Position numbers and translations under genes: made by a program. Below are positions 11,004-22,345 of a stretch of DNA of 64,000 nucleotides, in pieces. The stretch comes from Lantana camara. Taxonomy: Eukaryota > Streptophyta > Magnoliopsida > Lamiales > Verbenaceae. Location: assembly GCA_037501455.1 (NCBI GenBank), contig CM074858.1, positions 89,874,501 through 89,938,500 of the forward strand. Reading direction: 5' to 3'. Position 1 is the first letter of the stretch. Each line of letters starts with the position of its first letter. Under the pieces are notes generated by a model. The model saw only the letters and a list, made by a program, of their open reading frames with translations, did not search any database and was not told the origin of the DNA.

Positions 11004-11291
11004 CATGGTGAACACAAGACTTACTCAGCGCGAACGGGATGGAGAGTACGAGGAGGTTACCAAAGGTAGACATGATCGTAACCTGCTGCTTGGTAACGTA
11101 CCCATAATCCCCTAAGTTGCCGAAATGACTGGCCAAGGAGTCAGCGTCCTAGTGCCTAGCCAAGAGGCACCTTCCAGGATCACCGTCACTTAGGTAGACC
11201 TGGATGCTTTCCTCGACCAATGGAGGGTCGAGATCGAGTTGGCCCAAGAAGAGGGGCGCTAATCTCGACGCTCGAACTTGCCTCGTCCGAG
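11004..11291 (+). pseudogene. Tat gag N-terminus, fragment
   Basis: The frame from the ATG at 11004 reads MVNTRLTQRERDGEYEEVTK and continues through stops to DLDAFLDQWRVEIELAQEEG. It is cut at 11291 by a CopA solo LTR flanked by CCGAG. The start lies 56 bases after the primer site, as expected for Gag. Confidence 0.7.
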
Positions 11292-11503
11292 TGTTGGGAA
11301 ATACGAAACAGTAAAGCAACGGAATTTAAATTTTTTTTTCCAAAAGCAAGATATAAACTTGCAATTCCTATTCCCGATTCGTAGGGTTTCCAAGAACATG
11401 CGAAGATTGTAGCTTTCTTGACACGTTTGAGCCTCCCACAAATGCGCTTCAAGCGGCAAGTCCCTCGAACTTCTTCGAATCTTCAAGACTTCAAAATTAC
11501 AGT

Positions 11504-12529
11504 TGTAGCGCCTGAGCGCGTGACGCCACATCCCCCGCACTAAGACCAGACCCACATATGAAATGGGTAATTCACACACGTGCCGAATCAGAGCGAATGG
11601 GGACATAACTCACTCACTATGCTAGGCGGGAGTTAACCTTTGAAACCAAATAAGCAATAAAGGAAACAAGTGCGGGCTAAAGAAACATAAGCGGAAGCAT
11701 TGTCATATTCATAATACAAATAATGAGCTCATAGGCTCTCAATATACAACATTAAAGCGCTCACAGGCATTCAAAATCATAAATGACAATTAAATGATAT
11801 GAGTATATAAGTAAAGGAAAACTATACACGACTCCAAGACTCTACGGACTCGAATTCCCGCGTAGCACTCCAACCTGCAAGGAAAACTGAAACAAACCGG
11901 GTTCAGTCTTTAGGAGGCTGGTGGGTATAAAACAAGATTTAATACAATAATAATACAGAATTTAAACACCCACACATGCAAGTTATAATCCCGTGTGAGG
12001 TTTTGAAAACATTTCCCAAGTGGGAGAGAACAAAGAAAACAACACTCGGAATTACAACAATCAATTTCATTCATTCATTAGGTCATTTCATAAGCCTGGC
12101 AAGTGGGCGAATTCTCTAACCTTCTCCTCGTGTGTGCATTATTCATTCATTACTTAGCGATCATACAACATTCATTCATTTATAATCATTCATTCATGCA
12201 TAATCAATTACCCCTTTTTCCTCCGGTTAATGGACGGACTCGGCCAAAGACCCGTCCACCCATTCATTGTGGCCAGTGAGGTTGATGACTCCCCAAGGGC
12301 CCAGTTCTCATTCCTCGGTAACCTCCTAGTGAGGGTCGGTATCGTCGTCATGTGTTGGAACTAGTGCATGGGGATCACCGTCAGTCCATGCTTCCCTGGA
12401 TAGCCACGTACACTTAGTCCCAGGGCCCTCATTATTCATTGTGATCACTGATCTTGCCAAACATTGGGTAAGGATCCATTTCAAAGATAAAAGGGTTTTA
12501 ACGTGAAATCATTGACTCTTTGAAAAGAC

Positions 12530-12570
<41 letters not shown>

Positions 12571-14911
12571 CGCCAAAATCTTGCACATTGGGATATATCG
12601 GGTCAGAGTTATCTAATAGAAGAGAAATCCACCTGGCTATACCTTACCGAACAAAACCAAGAAGAAGAAAAGACTTGAAGATAGCCTATGAACCCGGCAG
12701 GTCTCCACCTTGGAGAAAACTGTAAAAAAGACAACACAATGCATTCGTGAGACTTAAGACTCCAAATGAACCATATATAACGCACGACAATGCATTAACG
12801 TGATATGAGATGTATAAGAAATAATAATGTGCTATGAAGTTGTTCATGTGCACAATTAATGCCACTTAGACACAGAAACCATTCAATCATTCGTTACACG
12901 AATAGATCGTGCCCATTCATTATCATTCTTTCATTCATTATCAATCATTCATTCAATATTCAATTCATAACACGTTATAATACATGTTAATAATGCATAT
13001 GAATCATTTAGAGGTGAACAGAATCCATTAAACACATAAGGATCACATTATAGCACTTAAACTTTCATATATGGAAGTCACGTTTATACCTTGTATATCA
13101 AGCCATAAAATTCATAAAAATATCATAACTTATCATTTAATAAACCATTAACATTATAGATACAAGTTTGAAGCAAAAGAGATCAATTAAATCCCATACG
13201 AAAGTCAAGAAAGTGAAAGAAACACAAGGAAGTGGATTTTCGTAAAAGCTGGCAGTTTTCGGAAACGCGCAAGTTGTAGGAAAATAGAGATATCTCGAGT
13301 TCTAGAAGTTGAAATGGAGTTTTGTTTGTTGGGTATGAAACTAGACAAACTGGTCTTTCCAATGATATATGGCTCGAATCATGGTTCAAAGCGATCTGAA
13401 AAGAGAGTAGGTTTAAAGTTGGAAGAAAGTTGGGAATTGGCAAAGTGGCGACACCAAAATAAAATGGTCATATCTCACAAACCGGGAAAGATATTGACGA
13501 GCCGTAAAAAGGAGAGTGTTCTACACAAAATAAATTTTCTGACGGACCAGGTTACAGAACGGCCGTACAAGGTTACAGAACCTACAGCCACTTCTGTACG
13601 GATATTCAATCATTTCCTTCCATTTCGAGTGAACGGCGGTTCGGTCCTCAGATGGCTGCTGTCATCTTCATTTTTGCAGCTAAAACTTGGGTAAAACTCA
13701 TGGAAAACAGGGGATACATGGGGGGCAACATGTACACTCATTAACATGTCAAAAACACAAGAAAAGCAACATAAATAATCATCATTCTAGTCCCATAATC
13801 AACGCAAAAGCAAGGATCAAGGAATGCAGTTTATATATTCAAGTTTTAAACCCAAAAACTCATCATTTCTTCAAAGACATTAATGGTGGTTCATTCATTT
13901 CTCAACTACCACAATTAGGGGTCATAAATTGAAGTTAAGAAGCTCAAGTGATCAATAAACATGCATCAAATCTCCACATAACTTAAGCTAAGACAAGGAT
14001 TTCAAAATCAAGCTCTAACCCTTACTATTCATATAATAAACCATAGCATGCTTAATACTTGAAGAAAACTTGAAAACCATAGCTTAAACTGACCACAAGG
14101 AGATGGAGAACACAACTATAAGCTTACCTCTTGAGTTGGAAGAGAAATGGAGGAGATATGAGCTCAAATGTGCAATCAGTGAATAGTTCTCTTTTCTCCT
14201 TCCTTGTATCTCGGTTTGCAGCTACCTTTTCCCTCTTTTCTTGGATTTTAGCCAAAGTGAGGGATAGGTAGGGAGATAGAGGGTTTTGTTAGGGTTATAT
14301 GAGCCCAGGTATGAGGTCATTTGGTAAAGAATTGAGGGAGATATGGCTAAAATTGTCAAAGGTGGCACATTTGGCATACTGGGCTCGATTCGGTGGAATT
14401 TCGGAGGTTCAAATGGGTTTAGAAAAATGTGAGGCTTATTCCATTGGATCCAAATCGTCAAAAAGAGTCCAATGGTGGTGAGGGAATTCAAATTCGAATT
14501 CTCGAGCTCAAGTTATGTCACCCGAAACCCAAGATGCGCTAAATGCTATTTAGCCCCTTTTAGTCTCATTCCACAAAAACGATCCAACACCAAATCAAAC
14601 GAATTCTAAAACATGTAACGAGCATAAAGACATGTTCATAACTCACATATTTCATACATATCAAAATTTCACAAAAATAAAATTGAATTCGGATGCATAC
14701 GAACCAAATACAAAGTCATATGAGCACAAACGTTCAAAATTCATATTCATAACTTCAATTCATATTCATAACTTCAACAATTAATTCATATAAATTAAAA
14801 TAGCATATAAACATTAAAATTAACATATAATTGCATAATTAAATAATTAAAAAGTGAAAGTATCTCTCTCGTGATGTCATACCTGTACATACAAAGACGC
14901 GGGGCGTCACA
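11504..14911 (-). mobile_element. Long-LTR Gypsy solo LTR (3.4 kb) inside the CopA solo LTR
   Basis: It begins TGTAGCGCC and ends GGCGTCACA. The interrupted CopA LTR continues on both sides, as shown by the uninterrupted copies at 17600 and 40480. The flanks ACAGT and GCAGT match at four of five bases and fit an aged target duplication. The interior is non-coding, with ATTC-rich tracts, an (AT)n run at 12533-12563 and a weak palindromic GAACGGCCG region near 13555. Open frames on either strand show no protein family I recognise. Confidence 0.85.
12533..12563. repeat. (AT)n microsatellite
   Basis: This is an uninterrupted AT dinucleotide run of about 30 bases. A related run occupies the same position in the Gypsy LTR at 43807-47156 (about 45075-45095), so the tract is ancestral to the family. 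Confidence 0.9.
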
Positions 14912-16563
14912 GCAGTCCTCTATAGCAATAATCCACACCAACCTCGATCACGATCTAAACAGCGAGGATGCTAGTACTATATTTAGTGTTTAGGCTTTAA
15001 GGGAATTTTGTGATATAATTTGGAGAATTATTTTTCTATCAAACTCTCATGGGGTTCAAACCCCTTGTCTTGTTGGAGAGGATTTCCTAAACCCTCAAGA
15101 CTTTGAATTACTTGCTAGGTAAGAAAGATTTTCTAATTTGACCAAAAGTCTCCTTTGATCAACTTGCCTTGCAAGAAATGTCTAACTCTCTTAGATATTT
15201 TCAAGAGATATTTTATTTATTCATAATAAATAAATTATTGCTAATAGTTAATTAATTTCATAATTAATTATTTATTAGACTTCTTAACTCCAAATTAGGA
15301 CTTAATAATAATTCATAATTAAATTAAAGTCCATTAAATAATTAATCAAATTAATCATTCAATTATCACAACAAGGTAACACGTGTCACGCTTAGACACG
15401 TGCCCCACATGTGTGGCCCTCTTTCCAATCCATGATTGGTTCGATCAACTCGTTTAATCAATTCAAGCCTTAACCCTCGTGATCGGGCATTTGTGTGTGA
15501 CCCTCTAGGTTCTTTATTCAATTAGCAGTGGCCCCGATTAATTAATTTTTAATTAATTAATCAGTCCACAGATCACACTACCATAGTCTAGCAACAGGTG
15601 TGTGACCCCTAATTTGAAAAATACCTTTAAGTCATTAACATGTGTGAAATAAGGTCCTCCTACAACCTATTTCTCAACCACGATCTAGGATAAGGGATAA
15701 TTAGAACCCTAATAATCTTAATCTTAATGCTAAGTTCATTTCATATCTATTTGATCTCGATATAAGAAACCCTTTTCTTGATTTCGATCCACTGCCTTGG
15801 CCAAGGATTCTGAGATGGCATATGAATGACTTACAGAATAAGAGATCATTTTTCTGAAGCAAGTGTAGGTCCTTTATTGATTCTCATATGCTTTCATGTG
15901 CTAGTTGTGCAGTCCCAATATAAGCCGTAATTCAGCTGTCTCGGGCGACCCTTTTAGGCTTATTTCTAATACTACAGAGTAAGCTCACACAAAACATCGA
16001 TGGAATCTGAAGTCTAAGGACTACTAAATCACATCAATGACTTGTGAGATATTTCCTAATCTGGAAGTTTCTATTTCTAAAAATAGAAACTTCCTTTCCC
16101 ATTTAGAAATATTCTCACATGGGACACCTCAGTGTACTCGTTCATATCAAGCAAGCACCTTCATGTACCATGCACGTATCGACTATACACTTTACACCCT
16201 ATGAAACAAGGTGATCCTTCTTAAGGGCATGATCACACGAGCAAGCCTCAAGCGAGTTAATTAGATACTCCCACAGTTTTTTGGACTCATCGACTTGGAG
16301 TAGTTTCTAATCGTAACTTATGTGATTTAGGGCTTGTTTCATAAACCACTTCTCTCAAATGGTTAAGTCCTATAAATTAATTAGATTAGGGGAGTTCTTA
16401 CACATATGCAGTTAAAGTAAACATACAATCAAACAAGAGCATATAAAGAAGTATTGCCTTATTATCGAATCAGTTCGTTTATTATTCAATGATTGTCTGT
16501 GATTTACAAAGGAAAAGAACTAAGCGGATTACAAGATTGGCTTTTAGGGTACTATTCCTAACA

Positions 16564-17399
16564 CCGAGCCCCACCGAGGTGCCTAGTCCCGTGGGCATAA
16601 ACGCTGTTGGACCATCTGTCTAAGCTGCTTCCGGGCCTCTAGTGCCCTACATCTTCCAGCCGCTCAACGACCAGCCAGTCTAGGTGATCTGGGGAATCAG
16701 CCCTCAAACGGGGCTGGGCCAAGTCTAGATACGCAATCCCACTTGCCCAACCTAGGGGTAGCAAGCAGGCTCCCCAACCTTCACATCAGCACGGTCCTGA
16801 GGGCCAGGACGAGTCGAACCATATTCACATCCCAACCACGTGGATCGAGATAAACATATAATCGACGACGACTATCGTGAGTTAGATGATTTGCGAAATT
16901 GGATCCTTGCTGGATCTACACGTGAAGAAGCTGCCTAGTTGGTAGTTGTACGATAAGAGAACAATGATCGAAGCCGCTATATCGACCCACAAAGAAGGCC
17001 CACACACGACCGCTTGGGAGATCGAGCTTTGGCCATCTCCCAGAGGCAGGCCGATCTGCGAGAGGGACTAAGTCGACGGCTTCTTACATTTCGGAGTGAC
17101 AGGGAGGAGATTTCTCCCTTCTTTAATGATATACTCCAGACGACCTATACTGGAGAGAGGATCCCGACCGGGTTTCCCTAATATAACGGGGCATCAGACC
17201 CTAAGAAGCACGTGATAAGTTTTGAGAATGTCATGTCGCTTTATCCTCACCCGCAGTAGATCTAGGCAAAGCTATTCGTCACAACGCTGATGAGACTGGC
17301 AGGACTGGTTCATCCGCGTGCTGCCTCATTGCATCAAAGACTACAATTGGTTTAGAGATCAATTTTTAGCCCATTTCTTCTTGATGACAGCGGAGAAGC
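16564..17399 (+). pseudogene. Tat gag central fragment
   Basis: This continues the Tat gag after the CCGAG duplication. Readable stretches near 17100-17399 include ISPFFNDILQTTYTGERIPTGFP, NGASDPKKHVISFENVMSLYPHP and LFVTTLMRLAGLVH, which fit the retrotransposon Gag domain; many stops and shifts are present. The fragment ends at GAAGC (17395-17399), the target site of a CopA insertion. The part from about 16955 is repeated at 39880-40286. Confidence 0.72.
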
Positions 17400-17960
17400 T
17401 ATTGGGAAAACACGAAGAAAACGCAGCGGAAATTTAAATTTTTTTCCCAAAAGGCAGAATCTAAACTATCAATTCTTATTCCCAATTCGTAGAGATTCAA
17501 GAACTTACTTAGATCGATGCTTTCTTGACACGTTTGAGCCGCCCACAAACGCTCTTCAAGCAGTAAGTCCCCAAAGCTCCTTCAAATCTTTCAAGACTCC
17601 ACGAAAGCAGCCCTCTAGAGAAATAGTCCACACCAACCTCGATCACGATCTAAACAGGGAGGATGCTAGTTCTATGTTTTTGAGAAGAATTGTCTATTAA
17701 TCCCTTATGGGGTTCGAACCCCATGTATTTATAGGCTAAGGGGTTCGAACCCCTTATGCTTGTTGGATAAGGTTTCCTAAACCTTTTAGCTAAGGGATTT
17801 CTTGCTTAGAGAGAAAGACTCTCTACTTTGACCAAAAGTCTTCTTTTGACCAACTTGCTTAGCAAGAAATAATATCGAACTCTTTTAGATATTTTATTTA
17901 ATTATTTATTTATTCATAATAAATAACTTGATTCTAATAACTAATTAATTTATAGTTAAT

Positions 17961-18912
17961 TGTTGACATATCTTACACGATTTGGATTCTTTTGATGAAA
18001 ATATAATTTGAATTTTCTCTGATTAATTTACATGATTTGATTTCCTTGTGTGTAGATGCGTTATTTTCAAAAGGAGTCAACTATGGCAAGAATTTGTTGT
18101 CAAAGAAAAAGGAAAAATGTTGGCCAAATCATGAGAGAATCAATTCCAGTACAAAGGAAAGATTGAGCCGTATCATTTTTGGAAGAAAGCTCCAAAGGAT
18201 CATTACCAAAACAGAATTGAAGCATATCTTATATGGAAGAATATTGACTTAAAGGCTCTAACGGATTATTACCAAACTGGAAGGAAACCCTAAAGTGTTG
18301 CCTATATATTCAAGCAATTACTAGGAGTAAAGCACACTGAGGCGTCCATTCTTTTGGGTGTTTTTCTCTGTATGTTCGCTTCTCTGGAACTTGACCGTGG
18401 TGTTGGTACCAAGCATTCCAGGAGTGTTGGTTTTGTGGAAGTTGACCATGGTGTTGGTACCAAGCGTTCCAGGTGTACTGGTTCTACGGTAATAAGACAA
18501 TTGTCCTCTGGTATTTCCAGTGTGTCACTGGATTTGGTGTATGGTGAGGAATGTTTCCTCTGGTACTTCAGCTTGTGCTGATTTTATGGTGAGATTGTTC
18601 TTTTGTGTGAGTTGTACGGTAGACAAGTTAGTGTAGCTTATCTATCCTACCGTGAATTGTGTTGTAATAGATCACAAAGTTTTGTTTGTGACCTCCACGT
18701 GCTTAATGAAAATCTTTTTGATAACTCCCAAGCTATCAACTTGGGGACAGGATGTAGGTACATTACACTCTCGGTACCGAACCTGTATAATCGCTCGTGC
18801 ATTTTATTTTCAGTATATATTCCATTTTATCTTTGTTTCTTGTGCACTGGTACTTTGTTTTATCAAGTACCAGAAATTGTTCGAAGTACCAGTCCACCCC
18901 TCAAGGGTGTCA
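17961..18912 (+). mobile_element. Solo LTR of a different family (952 bp)
   Basis: It begins TGTTGACATATC and ends AGGGTGTCA, with a perfect TTAAT duplication at 17956-17960 and 18913-18917. Removing it restores continuous CopA LTR sequence. A TATA-like CCTATATATT near 18300 suggests plus orientation. It contains an imperfect 51-bp tandem repeat from 18391. I do not recognise the family. Confidence 0.88.
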
Positions 18913-19258
18913 TTAATTATTTATTAGACTTAATATCTCCAAATTAAAACTTTAATAATAATTCATAATTAAATTAAAGTCCATCAAATAATTAATCAAA
19001 TTAATTATTTAATCATCACAATCACGTGACACTCATCACGCAGGACACGTGTCCCACACGTGTGACCCTTGATCAATCTTCCATTGGTTCGATCAACTCG
19101 TTTAATTGATTCAAGCCTTAACCCTCGTGACCGTGTGACACCTCGTCTTCTCAGCAATCCAGGTATAATGCTACGAGAGAGTTTAATTCTGTATTTTCGT
19201 GACTTATGCGTTAGTCGCATATCTTACGTGTCATTTTGTGTTTTATTTTACTTATATG

Positions 19259-21191
19259 TGTTACGAATAGTGCCCTGAAAGCCGATGTAATAGTCTACTT
19301 TAGTACTTTCCTTTTGTAAATCACAGACAATCTTTGAATAATACGAATTGAGGTAACACTTCTTTATATGCTTTTGTTTGATTGTGTGTTTCCTTTTGAC
19401 TGCGCATGTATAAGAACTCCCCTAATCAATATGACTTATAGGACTCAACCATTTAGGTGAAGTGGTTCATGAGATGAGTCCTATATCACATAAGTCATGA
19501 TTAGAAATCACTCCAAGCCGATGAGTCGAAAAGACAGTGGTAGTGTCAACCTGACTCGTTCGAGGTTTGCTCGTGTGATCACGCCCTTAAGAAGGACCAC
19601 CTTGTTTCATTGGGTGCAAAGTGTATAGTTGATACGTGCGTGATACATGGGGGTGCTTACTTGTTCTAAGTAGGTACACTGAGGTGTCCCATGTGAGAAG
19701 ATTCCTAAATGGGAAAGAAAGTTTCTATATCTGGAAATAGAAACTTCCAGATTAGGAAATATCTCACGAGTCATTGATGTTATTAAGTGATCCTTAAACT
19801 TGAGGTTCCATTGATACTTTATGAGCTAACTCTGTAGTCTTACGTGTAAGCTTTAAAGGGTGTCGCCTTAGATAACTGATTCAAGGCTTATGCCGGGACT
19901 GCACAAGTGGCACATGAAAGTATATGAGAATCAATAAAGGACCTACACTTGCATTAGCAAGATGATGATCTCTTATTGTGTAAGTCATTCATATGCCATC
20001 TAGGAGTCCTTGGCCAAGGCAGTGGATCAAGACATCAAGAAAAGAGTTTCTTGGATTGAGATCAAATGGATATGAAATGCACTTAGCATTAAGATCAAGA
20101 TTATTAGGGTTCTAATTATTCCCTTGCCTTAGATCTTGATTGACAGATGGGATGTAGGAGGATTGTATCTCACATATGTCAATGACTTAAAGGTTCTGTC
20201 GAATCGAGACATTCTTATTCAGCTAAGGGTCAAACACCTGTTGCTAGACTATGGTCGTTTGATCTGTGGACTAATTAATTAATTAGAGAATTAATTAATT
20301 AGGGTCACTGCTAATTGAATTAAGAACCTAGAGGGTCACACACAACAACCCGGTCACGTGGGTTAACGCTTGAATCGATTAAACGAGTTGATCGAACCAT
20401 TAAGAGAATGGTGGGACCCACAAGTGTGAAGCACACGTGTGGGAGGCGTGAATAACACGTGTCCTTATGGACACGTGTAGTCACGTGCAATTATGTGTAT
20501 ATATATTAAATAATTAATGTGTTGATTATTTAATGAACTTTGATTTAATTTTGAATTAATATTAAAGTTCTAATTTGGAGAAATAAAGTCTAATAAATAA
20601 TTAATTATGAATTAATTAATTATTAGTATTTAAGTTATTTATTATTTAACAAATAAAGTAAAATAAAATATCTAAGAGAGTTAGATATTATTCTTGCCCA
20701 ACAAGTTGGTCAAAAGGTGGACTTTTGGTCGAAGTAAGAGACTTAGTCTTCAAGCAAGAAATCCCTTTCCAAAAGAGTTTGGAATTCCTTGTCCAACAAG
20801 GAGTGGGGTTCGAACCCTAGCCTTATAAATAGAGGGGTTCGAACCCCATAGGGAGATGATACACAATTCCTCCTTTTCCATAATTATACACTAAACCCTA
20901 GAGCCTAAACACCGAATACAGAACTAGCATCCTCCCTATTCGGATCGTGGTCGCGGTTGGTGGACTATTTCTCTAGAGGGCTACTATCATGAAGTCTTGA
21001 AAGATTCGAAGGAGCTTTTTGGGATCAAGCCACATGAAGAGTGTTCTTAGGTGGCTAGCACGTGTCAAGAAAGTTTCTAATTAAGTGAGTTTCTTGATCT
21101 CTATGAATTTGGGAATAGGAATTGCAAGATTCGATCCTTGCTTAGTTGGGAAAATTTTAAATTTCTGCGTTTCCCTTGTGTTTTCCCAACA
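19259..21191 (+). repeat. CopA LTR, complete copy (1933 bp)
   Basis: It is homologous to the LTRs at 55735-57693 and, inverted, at 11292-16563 and 40287-42437. It carries ACACGTGT palindromes at 20432-20490, a TATA box (CCTTATAAATAG) near 20823, and ends CCCAACA directly before the primer site. Confidence 0.9.
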
Positions 21192-21193
21192 AG

Positions 21194-21206
21194 TGGTATC
21201 AGAGCC
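21194..21206 (+). promoter_or_regulatory. CopA primer binding site, tRNA-Met type
   Basis: TGGTATCAGAGCC begins two bases after the LTR, at the same spacing as in Cop1. Confidence 0.92.
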
Positions 21207-21474
21207 ACCTTGTAAGGCCTATTTCTGATTCGTCTCAATTATTCTGAATTTGCTAGAAATTCTTAGGCTTAGATACGAATTGAGTATTCTTGAGTTCTTT
21301 TAGAAAGCCTGAAATACGAAACTGTGTTTTTTCAAAAATTTCTGAAACTGTTTTCTTAAATCTGTTTTGAAAACTGTTTTATATTAAATCTGTTTAAATC
21401 GTATTTTTCTTATTTTGGGATTGAATCGAGTTTTGGAGAAACCTGAGATACGAAATACGAAACAACGCGAGCCC

Positions 21475-21745
21475 AGGCATGCTAAGGAATCGCATGCCTA
21501 GGCCCGCGTGCACCGTCCCGCAACCGCGCGAGACGCCTGCTCGCCATCGCTCAGCCGCGCGTGATGCCGTCCTAGGCGCACCTACTCACCTGTCCCGCAA
21601 CCGTGCGGGACAGCCGCCCGCACGCTCCCGCAACCGCGTGGGAGCACCCACCCAGGCTCGCCCGCATGCGATCGGCAGCGAGCTGCGCGCGACGGACGCA
21701 GGGCCCGTGCCTAGCCCACGCGGGCTGGCAGTGCAAGCTGCCAGC
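21475..21745 (+). repeat. GC-rich hairpin cluster in the CopA leader
   Basis: A GC-rich island of about 300 bp lies in otherwise AT-rich leader. Perfect or near-perfect stem-loops lie at 21475-21499 (7-bp stem), 21591-21612 (8 bp), 21624-21645 (8 bp, one GT pair), 21713-21726 (5 bp) and 21724-21745 (8 bp). The second and third share the loop AACCGY with different arms, and CCCGCAACCG also occurs near 21516. The region also opens a frame on each strand, which I treat as a by-product of GC content. Confidence 0.8.
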
Positions 21746-22223
21746 ACCGCGTGATGCTGCACGCGACGTCCAGCGTGCCTAGTAATGCTAGCGGTTCCGG
21801 GGTCCGGATTTCGTGTTTTCGTGTTTTTGGTCCTTGAAATCACGATTTAATTTTTCTGAAAATTTTTGTTTTATTAAATTAAAAGTTATTTTTGAAATAA
21901 TTGTTTAAATTGGGATTTTGATAAATTAAAGCGATTTAAATTTTGGGAAAATTACAAACTTTATTTTATGAAAATATTGAAGGAATAAAATTATTAATTT
22001 TCAGAAATTAATTGGAATTTTATTAGTTTATTGTTTTTGGGGTTTTGTAGAAAAGGCTCTTGAACAAAATTTGCATCTAAGTCGTATTTTAAGCTATTAG
22101 AGCTTAAAGCGAGAATTTTAATTTATTGGTTAAATTTAAATTCTTGCGTTTTATGCATGTTAGGTGATCATGGGTTTAGTCTTATGAATGGTTTTTAATT
22201 TATGCACATGAATGGTTTAAATT

Positions 22224-22345
22224 GGGGTTGGAGCCCCATAGTTGCATTTTTCAATTGGGGTCGGTGCCTCACTTATGTGCGTACTGTTATGTGTTTATTA
22301 TGTGTCTTTCCATATTACTATTTTTGAGGCCGGGAATGCCCCGTG
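22224..22345 (+). repeat. GGGGTTGG-GCCCC motifs in the CopA leader
   Basis: GGGGTTGGAGCCCC (22224-22237), GGGGTCGGTGCCTC (22257-22270) and a diverged GAGGCCGGGAATGCCCC (22326 on) form short hairpins. The first two recur, inverted, in the Cop2 leader at 39334-39347 and 39301-39314, so they are a fixed part of this leader. Confidence 0.65.

Larger units (their letters stand above)
11292..16563 (-). mobile_element. CopA Copia solo LTR, minus strand, carrying a nested solo LTR
   Basis: The sequence starts TGTTGGGAAA and ends ATTCCTAACA, the reverse complement of the CopA LTR ends (compare 55735-57693). It is flanked by CCGAG at 11287-11291 and 16564-16568. With the 3.4-kb insert at 11504-14911 removed it is about 1.86 kb. 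No internal region is present, so it arose by recombination between the two LTRs of a former full element. Confidence 0.92.

Noticed and set aside
12150..12960. ATTC-rich tracts as a satellite
   Set aside because: They are interspersed low-complexity sequence shared with sister LTRs and not a regular tandem array.
21479..21843. Ala/Arg/Pro-rich open frames on both strands
   Set aside because: They come from GC-rich hairpin sequence in an untranslated leader and have no family match or consistent frame.
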